A stretch of 64,000 nucleotides of DNA from Rivularia sp. MS3 (GTDB lineage: Bacteria > Cyanobacteriota > Cyanobacteriia > Cyanobacteriales > Nostocaceae). Below, piece by piece: positions 28,761 to 39,435 of this stretch. The stretch is from positions 1 to 64,000 of the forward strand of contig JAHCMI010000038.1 of the NCBI GenBank assembly GCA_019192545.1. Direction: 5' to 3'. The first letter of the stretch is position 1, and each line of letters opens with the position of its first letter. The translations under genes and the position numbers were made by a program. The notes under the pieces were generated by a model that made no database searches, had not been told where the DNA came from, and saw only the letters and a program-made list of their open reading frames with translations.

Positions 28761-29120
28761 ATGCTCGCAAAAATAAAAGGGTTTATATTTATAGGTGTTG
28801 GCTATATGCTTTCACCCCTATCTTGGTGGAACGATCTATTTTTCAATTTACCGATTGCTTATCTTTTCGGTTATTTAGTTAGCTGGATTTCGCCAGATTT
28901 ATTCATTCCTTTTACAATTATCGGATATTGGATATCAAATATTTTGGGCATCATTATGATGCAAATCGGGGCTACCGATATATTTTTTGAAAACAAGCAG
29001 AAGAATTTCAAGAAAGATTTACTGATTGGTTTAGGAAGTTCAACTCTCTACACTTTACTGATTTTAGGATTGGTATATTTTCATATTTTGCAAATTCCTT
29101 CCTTTCTAAATGGGACATGA
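28761..29120 (+). CDS. Small membrane protein of unknown function
   Basis: 119 residues from ATG 28761; a TTG at 28743 would add six residues. About three hydrophobic helices: IKGFIFIGVGYMLSPLSWW, PIAYLFGYLVSWISPDLFIPF with FTIIGYWISNILGIIMMQIG, and LIGLGSSTLYTLLILGLVYF. No family is recognised. An inner-membrane location is likely. It is monocistronic. Confidence 0.65.
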   Translation: MLAKIKGFIFIGVGYMLSPLSWWNDLFFNLPIAYLFGYLVSWISPDLFIPFTIIGYWISNILGIIMMQIGATDIFFENKQKNFKKDLLIGLGSSTLYTLLILGLVYFHILQIPSFLNGT

Positions 29121-29412
29121 ATAAACTGATAATTCTGAAAGGTTAAGGTTTTCTATGCTTAATTTTTTTTAAAATTATACAACTATCTAATAAGATGCAT
29201 TCTACGCCTTTGATTAAGGCTGATACCTTTTGCTGTAATAGCTTAGAGAGAATTTTTCAACTTTGCGTACTTAGGTAATCTCACGATAAAGGTATTACAT
29301 AAAAATAAAGAATGGTTAAATTTACTATAAAAATATTGTAAATAAGGCAACAAGTACTTAAGTTGTAGTTAATATAAGCTTAACCTTTTAATAATGCTTA
29401 GACAATATTTCG

Positions 29413-30093
29413 ATGAATAATAAATCAGTAAAAGCAAATTTTAGGCATAAACAATTACAAACAACTGGATTTAGCCAAATAAATATTATTCTTTTTGGTA
29501 TATATCTTGCCGCATTTATTATGTTATTAGCTGCATGGTTACAGCCAAAAGTGAGTTTTTCTGTATTATTCAGAGACGTATTTGTAGCTGCTTCTGTAAA
29601 ACCTTATTATGGGTTATTTTCCAATATAGGAATTTTTCTTTGGTCTGCTACAGCCGCAATATTATTATTTTGTGGGACTGTACTAATTTATGCAAACAGA
29701 AACCATAAATATTCTAAATTTCTGTTATCTTTCGGCGGTTTAACGCTGTTGTTAGCATTAGATGATTTCTTTATGCTGCATGAAGCAGTTTTCCCCGCAC
29801 TTTTAAACATATCTGAAAAAGTAACTTTTCTTGTCTACGCAATCTTAACAGCTTATTGTTTATTTAAGTTCAGAAAAATTATTTACAATAGTTCTTATAC
29901 ATTCTTTATAATAGCAATATTCTTTCTGTTCTTATCAATTCTTGTTGACCAGTTAATTCCTTCAAGTAGCTATTTATTTAAAGCTGGCGATTCTTATTTT
30001 TTTGAGGACAGCTTGAAATTCATTGGTATTATTACTTGGTGTTTTTACTTTATTAAAATTAGTGGAGAGCAAATCATATCTTTGTCTAAATAA
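29413..30093 (+). CDS. Polytopic membrane protein of unknown function
   Basis: 226 residues with about six hydrophobic segments: IILFGIYLAAFIMLLAAWL, NIGIFLWSATAAILLFCGTV, FLLSFGGLTLLLALDDFFML, VTFLVYAILTAYCLF, FFIIAIFFLFLSILVDQLI and FIGIITWCFYFIKI. The in-membrane motif LALDDFFMLHE and the acidic FFEDSLKFIGI near the end look conserved-site-like and could be functional, but I cannot name the family. A tandem hairpin structure follows 106 bp after the stop. It is monocistronic. Confidence 0.65.
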   Translation: MNNKSVKANFRHKQLQTTGFSQINIILFGIYLAAFIMLLAAWLQPKVSFSVLFRDVFVAASVKPYYGLFSNIGIFLWSATAAILLFCGTVLIYANRNHKYSKFLLSFGGLTLLLALDDFFMLHEAVFPALLNISEKVTFLVYAILTAYCLFKFRKIIYNSSYTFFIIAIFFLFLSILVDQLIPSSSYLFKAGDSYFFEDSLKFIGIITWCFYFIKISGEQIISLSK

Positions 30094-30198
30094 CAAAGTT
30101 TATGTTATATGATGTCCGGCTGTACTGAAATCGCCAAAATCACCGCAGAGGAGACAGAGATTAAAGTTGATAGAGAAAATTTAAATGATTCCGATACA

Positions 30199-30271
30199 TT
30201 TCACCACCCTATATTATTCATTATTGATAAATATAGGGTGGTGAAAAGAGATGTGGTATTACTACATCTCT
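30199..30271 (+). terminator. Two adjacent hairpins, 17-bp and 8-bp stems
   Basis: TTTCACCACCCTATATT (30199-30215) pairs perfectly with 30230-30246 over a 14-nt loop. AGAGATGT (30247-30254) pairs with ACATCTCT (30264-30271), followed by TATTCTTTCTT. This is a strong terminator, or a structured small RNA, downstream of the membrane-protein gene. Confidence 0.65.
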
Positions 30272-30760
30272 TATTCTTTCTTAACTGAAAACCGCAATAT
30301 TATTTTTTAGTAATAAAAGAATAAGGGAAAAATCTTAAGCATATTTACTTAGTTGATAAACATTTTTTCTAAACGTAAATACATAAGTATTTTTATATGC
30401 CATCACAAATAAGTTAGGTTTTTATAAACTAATTGAATTTTATCTGCAAAATGCGCCTATGTAAATAAATAGTCAATTAGCTATAAATCTAATAAGCATT
30501 TATTTTAGTAAAGAACTAATGACAGAGCAGATTTGAATACAGTATAATCGGTATACTTTGATATATTTTAATGTATGCAAACTTAAATTTATCTCGGCTG
30601 TTAATTTGTTGAAAGGTATTTGTAGTGATTTTTTTTAATCATTAAATAAATTCATACCTTCCGATAAATTGCGTATATATATTAACTCAGAATAGAAATA
30701 ATATTCTGAATTATAAATATTTCCTGAAATACTGCGATCGCAGTTGGTAGCTAAGTATAT

Positions 30761-30857
30761 ATAGCGGTTTTTATTTGGGTCACTTGTAAACTGTACCTCA
30801 TCTTGAGGAAAAAAGATGAGATTGTGGATGTATTGGACTCAATTGAAAACTGCTATG
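30761..30857. repeat. MITE-like element, second copy
   Basis: The left end TATAGCGGTTTTTATTTG and the right end (reverse complement CATAGCAGTTTTCAATTG, ending 30857) match the ends of the 2600-2739 element. The core differs. It ends 38 bp before a start codon and may carry promoter or leader sequence for the next gene. Confidence 0.5.
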
Positions 30858-30894
30858 GGTACATTGAATTTTTAAGTTGTTGGGAGCGGTAAAT

Positions 30895-31278
30895 ATGAAA
30901 AGGCAGATTATTGGTTCAACAATTGCAATATCCACGATTCTATTAACTACACTTCCTAGTTTGACAAACGCGGTAAAGAAAATTGCAATAGGTAAAAGCC
31001 CTAAAGTTAAATATCAAGCCATCAAGCTAGAAAATTCAATGGATGCCATGTTAACTCCCGAACAAGGTGGAATTAGACCGATGCCTCCACCACCACCTTG
31101 GATTCCCCCGGTAGAGGAAGGTATAAATCATCAACTACCTCCGGCTCATATACCTAAAAAACCTAGTTACGGTAACTATACACCGACGCGATATCTACCA
31201 CATTCAGCACCTAGAAGAAACCCTTTCATCAAGGATAAACTTCAACTCAGGAACAAACGTGCTTATCCCATTCGTTAA
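30895..31278 (+). CDS. Small exported proline-rich protein
   Basis: 127 residues from the ATG at 30895, which follows a GGGAGCGG ribosome-binding site; a TTG six codons upstream is less likely. The N-terminus [20 protein letters not shown] is a signal peptide. The mature part is rich in Pro, Arg and Lys, with [15 protein letters not shown] and [12 protein letters not shown], and no fold is recognised. Probably a periplasmic or cell-wall-associated disordered protein. Its last 32 bp overlap, on the opposite strand, the 3' end of the caspase gene. Confidence 0.6.
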   Translation: MKRQIIGSTIAISTILLTTLPSLTNAVKKIAIGKSPKVKYQAIKLENSMDAMLTPEQGGIRPMPPPPPWIPPVEEGINHQLPPAHIPKKPSYGNYTPTRYLPHSAPRRNPFIKDKLQLRNKRAYPIR

Positions 31279-34200
31279 CGTTGCTGTTCCATTTCAGGTA
31301 GTCATCTAACCAATGACATCCTTGTGCGAGTAAAGCATTTAATTTTAAAGGTTGAAGTTCTACTTTTTGCAAATCCCAAAGCTTCACAGTTTTATCGGCA
31401 CTAGCGGTAACAAGAGTTTTACCATCTGGGCTGAAATCTACGCTCCTCACATTACCATTATGGCCCTTAATGGTTTTAATTAATTGACCGTTTTCGCTAC
31501 TCCATAGTTTAATCGTATCGTCATCGCTGCTAGAGGCGATCGCCTTGCCGTCGGGGGAGAAAACTACGCTAGTAATAGAATCACCATGTCCGCTAAGAGT
31601 TTCAAGTAGTTTGCCGTTGCGCTGCCAAATTTTTATAGTTTTATCGGCAGAAGCGGAAACAAGCATATTACTATCGGAGCTAAAATTTATATCCCAAACG
31701 CTGCTGGTATGTGCGGTAAGATTGTGCAGCAATTCACCGTCACGATTCCAAATTTTTACGGTGTTATCGGCACCAGCAGAAGCAATTGTTTTACCATCGG
31801 GGCTAAATTTGACTTTAGTAACCCAACCATTATGATTGTTAAGAACCTTGATTAATTTACCATTGCTAGTCCAAAGTTTAATTGTGCCATCAATTCCAGA
31901 GGAAGCAAACATTTGACCATCGGGACTAAAGTTAATATTAATAATCCAACCTTGATGTGCCTTCAAAGTATGTAACAAGCGATTATCTTGACTCCAAATA
32001 GTTAAAATTCCATCGTCGCTACCAAACACAATTTCTTTATCGGGACTAATATTAAAGCTAGTGACGTTATTGATTGGTGCAGACAAAGTTTTGAGTAATT
32101 TACCATCTTTACGCCAAATTTTCATGGTACCGTCATCGCTAACAGAATGTATCTGTTGACCATTTTTAGTAAATTTGACGCTAGTCACTTCATCTGTATG
32201 TCCGAAAAAAGTTTTTGTTAAGAGACTATTTATATTCCATAGTCGTACTGTATAGTCATCACTAGCGGTAGCCATAAAATTACCATCTGGACTCAAACTA
32301 ATGCTATTAATTTGATTGTTGTGATTAATAAAAGTATCGGTCAAAGTATTATTATGATTCCAAATTTTAATGGTTTTCCCCGCAGGAACAGTATTTAATA
32401 AATTTCCGTTACGATTCCATAATTTAATTGTTCCGTCATAACTTGCAGAAGCAATAAATTGTCCGTTAGGGCTAAAACTAACGCCAAACACATCTTTTTC
32501 ATGTCCCTGCAAAGTTTTTAACAATTTACCGTCAGCACTCCACAGTTTAACAGTATTGTCATTACCAGCAGAAACTATCATCTGATTATCTTCGGAATAA
32601 ATCGCGTGATTTACACTTTCAAGATGTCCTGACAAAGTATTTAACAGCTTGCCATTTCTATTCCAGATTTTAATCTTAGTATCGTTACTTCCAGAGATGA
32701 TTTTTTCACCATCTCCAGAAAAACTAATGCTTTTAATTCCACTATCATGTGCCCGAAAACTTTTGAGTAATTTACCTTCAGCGTCCCATAATTTAATTGT
32801 TTCATCATCACCAGCAGTAGCAATTATTTTACCATCGGGAGAAAAACTGACAGAATTAACTCCAGCATCGTGAGCAACTAAAGTATTAATTAATTTGCCA
32901 TCTCGCCGCCATAATTTAACAGTATTATCGCTGCTAGCAGAAGCAATTATTTTGCCATCGGGAGAAAAGCTAACCGAATTTGCCCAAGAAGTATGTCCTT
33001 GAAAACGGTTTTTTTCACGAATTTTTGACATTATTTGTTGCAGCGCATTCAATGTTTGATAGCGTAGCGGTGACGGTACCGCAATAGTTTTTTGCAACTG
33101 CTTGCCAGCTTCCACGCTATTAATTAAAGCTTCTAGCTGTCTATCCGATAATAAATTAGCTTTCGACGAAGAATTTAAAGCTTGAATTTCTCTTATATTC
33201 GCTTCCCTACCTTGAAGATAAGCCAAACCAGCAAAACTGCAAGCGGCAATACCTAAAATACTTAATGCAACTAAACCCCTTTGTGCCCGTCGCAATCTTC
33301 TTTTTTCTTCAAATTGTTGATACTTTCTTTGCTTTAAACAAGCTTCTATAAACTGTTTGACATTACTAGATAATTCATCGGCATACTGGAGGTAGATATC
33401 TTCTGCTTCAGCCAAACGCACGCCATGCAATAAAAAATCGTTATTTTCCCCATTCTGTTTCCATAATTGAGCAGCTTGAGAAACTTGACGTTGCAAGCGC
33501 AGACGACTGCGATTTTCTTCCAGCCAACTTCGCAAAGTATTCCAATGACGAATTAAAATTTCGTGAGCGACTTCTACTGTTATGGAATTAGATTTCGTGC
33601 AAAGCTCGGCTGTCTCCCCATGTTCATTACCAACAACAATCAACTTTGCAGCCACAAAAGCAGCCAGTGTTTTCTCAACTAATTCTACGGGAAATTTTTC
33701 GACAATCAAGTCAGATTTTAATATTCTTCTGCGGGTATCTTCCGTACCTTCTCCCAATTGAGTCAAAGACAGAAAAATCCATTTTGCACATTCTTGGGCT
33801 GAAAGAGGCAAATTTTCGTAAACAGCTTGAGATTCTCGCTGTAATGCTCCTTTTATTCCACCTAATTTTTCTTGATATACTTTTAAAGTTAATTCTCCTT
33901 GATGACGATGCTGCCATAACTGCTCTAAAACAAATTCTAATAAAGGCAAATCACCAACAGAGTCATCTAAATCGCGCAGCAGGATCTCAGTTAATTCCGG
34001 TTCAACTTTTAATCCTACCTGCTCGGCTGGTTTAACTATTACCTGACGATAATTATCTTGATTTAACTGAGGTGGAACTAATAAACTTGAATCCTGCAAT
34101 AGTTTTATTAAGCTGCCAACTTCCAAACAAGAAGCAACAAAATCGGCTCTTAAAGTAATAATTAATTTTAATCTATCCGATGCATATTGTACGGCAGTTA

Positions 34201-36148
34201 ACAAAATCTCTAAAAACTTTTCTCTGTCTTTTATTGACGCTAAAGTAAATAATTCTTCAAATTGATCTATAACTAAAACTGTAATTGGTTGAGTAATATT
34301 TCGCAATTGGTAAACAAAGTTTTCGGGGGAGAAAGGGTAAAAGGAAGAAAATATTGCGGCAAGTGCTTCCAGAGGATTATTACCAGGGCGTAAAATTTTG
34401 ATTAACCACTGTTCGCTGTTAGGTATTTGCTTTCCTTTTCGCAAGGCAGGAATTAAACCGGCTTGTACTAAAGAAGACTTACCGCTACCGGAAGCACCCA
34501 CAACTGCAACAAATGGATTATTTTTGACTTGATAAATCAATTGCTGAGTTAAATTTTCTCTGCCGTAAAAATATCTAGCATCTTCTGGAGAAAATGCATT
34601 TAAACCCATGTAGGGACATATATTTAAATCAACAGCTTGATTTTTATTTCTAGATATAAATTCGCTTGTACCGGGAATAATTTCAATAATTCCTTGAGTA
34701 CCGGAAAGCCATACTTTTAAATTATCGCTAACAGCTAAATGTAATTGTAATTGCGATATGCATCCAGCGGCAGATAATCCAGTTGTGGCAGAAGTTTTTG
34801 TTAAAGCATCAAGTAAAATTGAAGAAAATTGTGATTCGGCAGAGACTACTAAACACTGCCCTTGCTGGGAATCAATTTGTAAATCTTCTACCCATTCTTG
34901 TAAGTTATAAGAATGTGAATCAAGATTAGGGCAATCTAAGATAATAATTTGTTTGGCATCAATATCACGCAATAAATTTTTTAACCAAGAACGTTTGATG
35001 CGGATATTTTCCCCTAATATCAATCCCTCCCAAGTCGGAGTTTCTTCTATGCTTCCCCTCAGATAAAGTAAAACCGTTTCTGCGGTATTTGTTTTTAGGC
35101 GATCGCTAATTATTTCTTTTAGTTTTTGAGCGGGTAATTTCGCTGCTTGTAAGTATTCAAGCTGGAAATTTCCTAAGCTTCCCAACAGTTTACTAATTTC
35201 TAAAGTTTCTTGGGTATCCGAGAATCCTTCAATTACTAAACCCACACGATTCTGGGCTAAAAAGGCATTTTTTGGGAGAGCTTTCGCCAAAATGATTTCT
35301 CCCACACCTTCTACAATCCTTTTTGGAGTTTGTAAAGAATATTCTCGTTGTAGTAGAGTATTACCTTTAGCTTGTTTCTGCTGATTAATTAGCCTTAACT
35401 GCTGGTTAGTTTTATCGACATACTGAAGAGTTTGATAATACACATATTGATATAAACCATCCGCAGAAATTACACCTTGCGAATTCGCTGCCCCACCAAG
35501 CAAACCCCGCATTAAAAAATAAGTAAATACTCCATGCCCTAATTCAGGAAATTCCCAAGATTGTTGATTGGTATCGCAGGAAAGCAATGCATAAAAACCT
35601 TTACTATTAACGGCATTTTGCTGCAAAATCTCAACTAATTGCGGCGTTAAACCTCTTAAAGTCATGCCGCCACTATGACAAGCATCAAGCCATACTAATT
35701 GATTTTTCGCAGCACAATTATTCAAAGATTGTAAAAGTTCGCTGACAGCTAAACCCGTATCAAGTAATTTTGATTTATAGGTGTCTCTTAAACACAAAAA
35801 AGCTTTGTTAGTTGATGATTCGAGAACACCATGACCGGAAAAATAAAATAAAACGGTATCATGGGGTTTTGCCGCAGTAATAATTTTTTGTAGAGAAGTA
35901 CGTATATTTTTGAGGCAGGGAGTTTGAGGAGTGTAATCGTGATATATATTAGCTTCTTTATAAAAAAACTTATCTGTTGTATCCTGCAAAGCCGAACTTA
36001 AACCCTGACAATCTACCGCTGAATAACGCAGGTTAGAAATTTGTTCATCCTGGTATTGGTTCACCCCAATTAACAGCAACCATAGTTTGGCTGCACTTTC
36101 TTTCTTTTTGGAATTTAAACGGCTGGTTGCAATACCAATTGGAGACAT
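31247..36148 (-). CDS. Caspase-like protease fused to STAND NTPase and WD40 propellers
   Basis: 1633 residues. A C14 caspase-like domain (about 20-270) has the catalytic His in FYFSGHG (H106) and Cys in WLDACHSGG (C157). Residues about 300-490 look like a second, degenerate caspase fold. A novel-STAND NTPase domain follows ([20 protein letters not shown]-loop GASGSGKSS at 551-559, Walker [14 protein letters not shown]). Then come a helical region with one membrane helix ([20 protein letters not shown]) and about 14 WD40 units, the sixth being cut down. This is the layout of a sensor-switch-protease, as in bacterial cell-death and defence proteins and metacaspase-like orthocaspases. The ATG is internally consistent. 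Confidence 0.92.
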   Translation of the reverse strand: MSPIGIATSRLNSKKKESAAKLWLLLIGVNQYQDEQISNLRYSAVDCQGLSSALQDTTDKFFYKEANIYHDYTPQTPCLKNIRTSLQKIITAAKPHDTVLFYFSGHGVLESSTNKAFLCLRDTYKSKLLDTGLAVSELLQSLNNCAAKNQLVWLDACHSGGMTLRGLTPQLVEILQQNAVNSKGFYALLSCDTNQQSWEFPELGHGVFTYFLMRGLLGGAANSQGVISADGLYQYVYYQTLQYVDKTNQQLRLINQQKQAKGNTLLQREYSLQTPKRIVEGVGEIILAKALPKNAFLAQNRVGLVIEGFSDTQETLEISKLLGSLGNFQLEYLQAAKLPAQKLKEIISDRLKTNTAETVLLYLRGSIEETPTWEGLILGENIRIKRSWLKNLLRDIDAKQIIILDCPNLDSHSYNLQEWVEDLQIDSQQGQCLVVSAESQFSSILLDALTKTSATTGLSAAGCISQLQLHLAVSDNLKVWLSGTQGIIEIIPGTSEFISRNKNQAVDLNICPYMGLNAFSPEDARYFYGRENLTQQLIYQVKNNPFVAVVGASGSGKSSLVQAGLIPALRKGKQIPNSEQWLIKILRPGNNPLEALAAIFSSFYPFSPENFVYQLRNITQPITVLVIDQFEELFTLASIKDREKFLEILLTAVQYASDRLKLIITLRADFVASCLEVGSLIKLLQDSSLLVPPQLNQDNYRQVIVKPAEQVGLKVEPELTEILLRDLDDSVGDLPLLEFVLEQLWQHRHQGELTLKVYQEKLGGIKGALQRESQAVYENLPLSAQECAKWIFLSLTQLGEGTEDTRRRILKSDLIVEKFPVELVEKTLAAFVAAKLIVVGNEHGETAELCTKSNSITVEVAHEILIRHWNTLRSWLEENRSRLRLQRQVSQAAQLWKQNGENNDFLLHGVRLAEAEDIYLQYADELSSNVKQFIEACLKQRKYQQFEEKRRLRRAQRGLVALSILGIAACSFAGLAYLQGREANIREIQALNSSSKANLLSDRQLEALINSVEAGKQLQKTIAVPSPLRYQTLNALQQIMSKIREKNRFQGHTSWANSVSFSPDGKIIASASSDNTVKLWRRDGKLINTLVAHDAGVNSVSFSPDGKIIATAGDDETIKLWDAEGKLLKSFRAHDSGIKSISFSGDGEKIISGSNDTKIKIWNRNGKLLNTLSGHLESVNHAIYSEDNQMIVSAGNDNTVKLWSADGKLLKTLQGHEKDVFGVSFSPNGQFIASASYDGTIKLWNRNGNLLNTVPAGKTIKIWNHNNTLTDTFINHNNQINSISLSPDGNFMATASDDYTVRLWNINSLLTKTFFGHTDEVTSVKFTKNGQQIHSVSDDGTMKIWRKDGKLLKTLSAPINNVTSFNISPDKEIVFGSDDGILTIWSQDNRLLHTLKAHQGWIININFSPDGQMFASSGIDGTIKLWTSNGKLIKVLNNHNGWVTKVKFSPDGKTIASAGADNTVKIWNRDGELLHNLTAHTSSVWDINFSSDSNMLVSASADKTIKIWQRNGKLLETLSGHGDSITSVVFSPDGKAIASSSDDDTIKLWSSENGQLIKTIKGHNGNVRSVDFSPDGKTLVTASADKTVKLWDLQKVELQPLKLNALLAQGCHWLDDYLKWNSNVNEWDKHVCS

Positions 36149-36311
36149 TTTAATACCTGTTGATTATCTTTTGATTAAACGAAATGTAGCTACCCCCTGC
36201 TTAGTTTTTCTTCAAATAGAAAAATCGGACAAAATCAGTTAGATAATACTGACTTTACCCGTTAATAAAATATATGATTTTGTAAATTTATTCTAGTTTT
36301 ACCCAAAAAAA

Positions 36312-36737
36312 TTAACGCTTGCGGAAAACGGCTCTGGATGTGTAATTTTGTCTGTTACTGTTGTCTTTGAATTGAGTAAAGCTTTGTAAACTCAATCTAT
36401 CTTTACCTCTAAGGTTAATAGTTAAGAAAGTATTTGCAAAACTTTTGTTATAGGTAGTAGTAGCAGAGCGGTGGTTTCTATCTTGAACGCTGTTACCGTA
36501 GGTAGTTAGTCTTGCTCTACCCCAATCGCAATCTTTAGGGCTACAGCTACCATATGTTCTGACAACTAATCTGTTGCCAGAAACTCTTCTAACAACCAGT
36601 TTAGTAATTCCACGAGTATTAGAATTTGTATTTACCCAGGTACCAACAAAATCGCGGGGTGCAGCCAAAGAAGGGCTAATTGAACCGATGCTTAATACTG
36701 TACCGACAGCCGCAACAGCCAAGGAACGCTTTAACAT
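36312..36737 (-). CDS. Small exported protein of unknown function
   Basis: 141 residues with a clear signal peptide (SLAVAAVGTVLSIGSISPSLA, cleavage after about residue 25). The mature domain is a beta-rich unit starting FVGTWVNTNSNTRGITKLVV, with a Cys pair CSPKDCDWG and ending SRAVFRKR. The opening FVGTW resembles small lipocalin/beta-barrel-like exported domains, but I would not name a family. It is likely periplasmic or extracellular. It is a single-gene unit upstream of the caspase gene on the same strand, separated by 163 bp. Confidence 0.65.
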   Translation of the reverse strand: MLKRSLAVAAVGTVLSIGSISPSLAAPRDFVGTWVNTNSNTRGITKLVVRRVSGNRLVVRTYGSCSPKDCDWGRARLTTYGNSVQDRNHRSATTTYNKSFANTFLTINLRGKDRLSLQSFTQFKDNSNRQNYTSRAVFRKR

Positions 36738-37283
36738 ATTTAAACTCCTAGAAATATTGTTTAGTTTTAGTCTGTTTGGGTTTGAATCCCTTCTATTATT
36801 TATTACGTTTGTGCTGGAATTTTTATGCCGGGTTTTGGGAATATTTTTTTAGAGTTTTTGGGACAAAAACCGCAGAGACGCAGAGGAAGAGGATTTAGTT
36901 TTGTAGGGTGTGTTAGATGCACGACAATGTATCTGTCAAAACTAACAATCTTAATACATCATCTAACGCACCATAACTTTGATACGACGTTTGTATGAAT
37001 CAAAATTTTCATTAAAGTCAATACCCTAATGTGTGGCGCTTTAAAACATCCTAAAAAAATTATTATACAGCATATTTTATCTTAGTAAGGTACAGTTGGA
37101 CGGGCAGGGATGCCTATCCCACAAGAGTTTGAGAAGATAGCTGTGTACTTCCTGCAACCTACAAAATGCTGTAAATATTATTTTCATAAAACGTGCCAAA
37201 AACCGAGTTTTTTAGGGCTTATAAAGAATAGTGCTAGATGTCGGCTAAACTGGACTTTTATATTAACGGGGTGGTTTTATTAG
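36738..37283. other. Intergenic region, 546 bp, with dispersed repeats
   Basis: A CGCAGAGACGCAGAGGAAG motif is near 36870. A TAGGGTG-type palindrome is at 36903-36977 (TAGGGTGTGTTAGATGC ... GCATC-like ATCTAACGCACCATA). A degenerate CCGAGTTTTTTAGGGCTT repeat of the AAACCCGG family is near 37200. No gene was seen. Confidence 0.5.
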
Positions 37284-38297
37284 ATGACTATTCAAGCTTT
37301 AATATCTTATGTATTACTTGCTATTGCAGGAGCGTTAATTATTCTGCGAATTCGTACCAATCCAGTCACTCAAATACGTGATGGAGTTATTAATGGTGAT
37401 ATTGATAAAGTAAGACAATGTTTGAAAAAAGGTGTTGATGTTGATATCGAAGTTTTTGGAGGTACACCACTTTTTTTAGCTGTTTATGAAGGTAACAAGG
37501 AAATGGCTGAATTTCTAGTTAATAATGGAGCAGATATTAACCAGGGATTAAACGTAAACGAAGGAAATGCTTCAAATCCATTATTAGAAGCAGCAGCGAA
37601 CAATCATACCGAGCTTGTTGAATTTTTTCTGGCTCGTGGTGCTGTCGTAGGAATTCACTTTGCTGCTTTTAAAGGAGATATCGATACTGTAAAAAAATTT
37701 ATAGAACAAAATGTTCAAATCAACTCTAAATGTAGAAGTGGGACTCCACTGAATTTAGCTATAATGGGCGGTCATAAAGAAACTGTCAGCTTGCTTCTAG
37801 ATAATGGTGCAGATATTAGTCTTTATTCTGCGGGTGGAAGACCTTTAGATTGTGCAATAAGATACAATCGTTTAGAAATTGCTGAATTATTAATTGAACG
37901 CGGTGGAAATATAAATTCTGGTAGTGGTAGTAATCCGTTACGTTTAGCTGTTTCTCAAAATAAGCTTGAAATTCTAAAGCTATTAACTAAAAAAGGAGCA
38001 GATATTAATAGCTCTAATTTACTACACTTGAGTGCATCCAAAGGATATATAGAAATTGTCGAGTTTTTATTAAGAAATGGTTTACAGATAAATGCTCGGG
38101 ATACAGATGGTAAGACACCATTGCATCATGCAGCATCCAAAGGTCATTTAGAAATGGCTGAATTTCTTATATGCAATGGTGCAAAAGTTAATAGTATTAC
38201 CTGGCTCGGAGATACTCCTTTTTCAGAAGCAAAAGAATGGAATCATGAGGAAATGGAGCGTTTATTAAAAAGTCACGGTGGAAAGGATGTTATATAA
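37284..38297 (+). CDS. Ankyrin-repeat protein with N-terminal membrane anchor
   Basis: 337 residues. An N-terminal hydrophobic helix (ISYVLLAIAGALIILRI, about 6-22) is followed by roughly nine ankyrin repeats, for example GGTPLFLAVYEGNKEMAEFL, SGTPLNLAIMGGHKETVSLL and DGKTPLHHAASKGHLEMAEF. Some units are non-canonical (GIHFAAFKGDIDTV). Ankyrin repeats mediate protein binding; there is no enzymatic domain. It is probably tethered to the inner membrane. It stands alone between two exported-protein genes on the opposite strand. Confidence 0.85.
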   Translation: MTIQALISYVLLAIAGALIILRIRTNPVTQIRDGVINGDIDKVRQCLKKGVDVDIEVFGGTPLFLAVYEGNKEMAEFLVNNGADINQGLNVNEGNASNPLLEAAANNHTELVEFFLARGAVVGIHFAAFKGDIDTVKKFIEQNVQINSKCRSGTPLNLAIMGGHKETVSLLLDNGADISLYSAGGRPLDCAIRYNRLEIAELLIERGGNINSGSGSNPLRLAVSQNKLEILKLLTKKGADINSSNLLHLSASKGYIEIVEFLLRNGLQINARDTDGKTPLHHAASKGHLEMAEFLICNGAKVNSITWLGDTPFSEAKEWNHEEMERLLKSHGGKDVI

Positions 38298-38310
38298 ATC
38301 TACCTTCTTA

Positions 38311-38365
38311 AACCTCACCCCGCCCTAACGGGCACCCCTCTCCGCTATTTTGGAGAAGGGAAGGA
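38311..38365. repeat. Dispersed AAACCTCACCCCGCCC / GGGCACCCCTCTCC repeat
   Basis: Direct-orientation copy of the repeat at 9412-9463. It lies between the convergent ankyrin and exported-protein genes and can fold as CTCTCC/GGAGAAG. Confidence 0.55.
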
Positions 38366-38373
38366 ATTGTAAA

Positions 38374-39171
38374 CTACTTACGCCATTTTTCACTCCAAGC
38401 ACCGGTAACGTTAAATCCAGAACCAGCAGGAGTCAGCTTCAAAGAACCGAAAGCAAATTTATTGCAAATTGGGCCGAAAGGACTATCGCAGATATCGCTG
38501 GCACCATAACCTTTATATCCGCGAGTACCGATATGAGAGTAAGTACTTCTTCCCCAGTTACCGTTGCCAAACCAAGTAGTATTTTTACGTCCGACACGAA
38601 GCACGCAGCGCAATCCAGAACCTCGACGCTTCCCTGTTAAGTCAGAAACTTTATACTGGTCGAAGTATTTTCCGCAAGTTTTAGGTCTTGGTAAAGGCTT
38701 GTAGAAAGTAGATTTCACGGGAATCCATTCTTCATTCCAGGCACCAGTAACTCTAATTTTGGAGCCACCAACAAACTGTAATTTCAGATTACCGTTAAAG
38801 TTGCCGTTGAAATATTCTCCATTGCCGTGCATATCGGAAGCAAAACCAATCAGATTGCGACCTCTATAAAATGCCTGTCCAACATGACGATAGGTTCTAC
38901 CGCCCCAGTTACCTTCTCCATACCAAGCTATCCGAGGCAGACGATTTCTTCTATTACCGCTAGCAAATTTTACACAACGGATACCTTTACCTTTAGCATT
39001 TCTCAAAGACTTAACAATATAAGTTCTTGTATGAGGAGCGCAAGTAAACTTTGATGTTGGCTTAATCTGAAATTCAGGCGCGGGTAGAGACGGTTGAGCG
39101 ATTGCAACTGATGCTGTGGAAAGCATTAACATGCCGCCAAAAACCGCTGATTTTATAGTATTAACAAACAT
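38374..39171 (-). CDS. Exported protein made of two related repeats
   Basis: 265 residues with a signal peptide (SAVFGGMLMLSTASVAIAQP). The mature part is two related units of roughly 100 residues. Each has an early Cys, a GxGxRCVxF/RVG strand, a W(Y/F)GxGNWGxxTYxHxG motif and ends VTGAWxExW. The two copies read AWYGEGNWGGRTYRHVG and TWFGNGNWGRSTYSHIG. I do not recognise the family. The repeated aromatic/Gly pattern suggests a beta-rich binding domain in the periplasm or outside the cell. It is monocistronic. Confidence 0.65.
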   Translation of the reverse strand: MFVNTIKSAVFGGMLMLSTASVAIAQPSLPAPEFQIKPTSKFTCAPHTRTYIVKSLRNAKGKGIRCVKFASGNRRNRLPRIAWYGEGNWGGRTYRHVGQAFYRGRNLIGFASDMHGNGEYFNGNFNGNLKLQFVGGSKIRVTGAWNEEWIPVKSTFYKPLPRPKTCGKYFDQYKVSDLTGKRRGSGLRCVLRVGRKNTTWFGNGNWGRSTYSHIGTRGYKGYGASDICDSPFGPICNKFAFGSLKLTPAGSGFNVTGAWSEKWRK

Positions 39172-39435
39172 ATTTAAACCTCATAAATAGCTTTTAGACT
39201 GTCTATAATCTAGATACGTATAGCCTGAAAAATTTATGCCGATATCAGTAAAATTATTTTGATAAATTCAGAAATTGCTCGGTTGTTAAACTGTTAAGCG
39301 TCTACTTTGTATACAGCAAGCGGGCAAGAAATTATTTTGCTTTTTCACCTTTCTATTGCTTGAGATAGAGTTCTGCTTGAATTTGTAGTGCTATAGCTCT
39401 TATACTATATTCCCTATACTGGCTTGTATTGTTTT

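Larger units (their letters stand above)
30094..30894. other. Intergenic region, 801 bp, hairpins and MITE-like element
   Basis: It contains the tandem hairpins at 30199-30271, an AT-rich centre with no gene, a HIP1 octamer at 30735-30742, and a MITE-like repeat at 30761-30857 just before the next gene. Confidence 0.5.
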
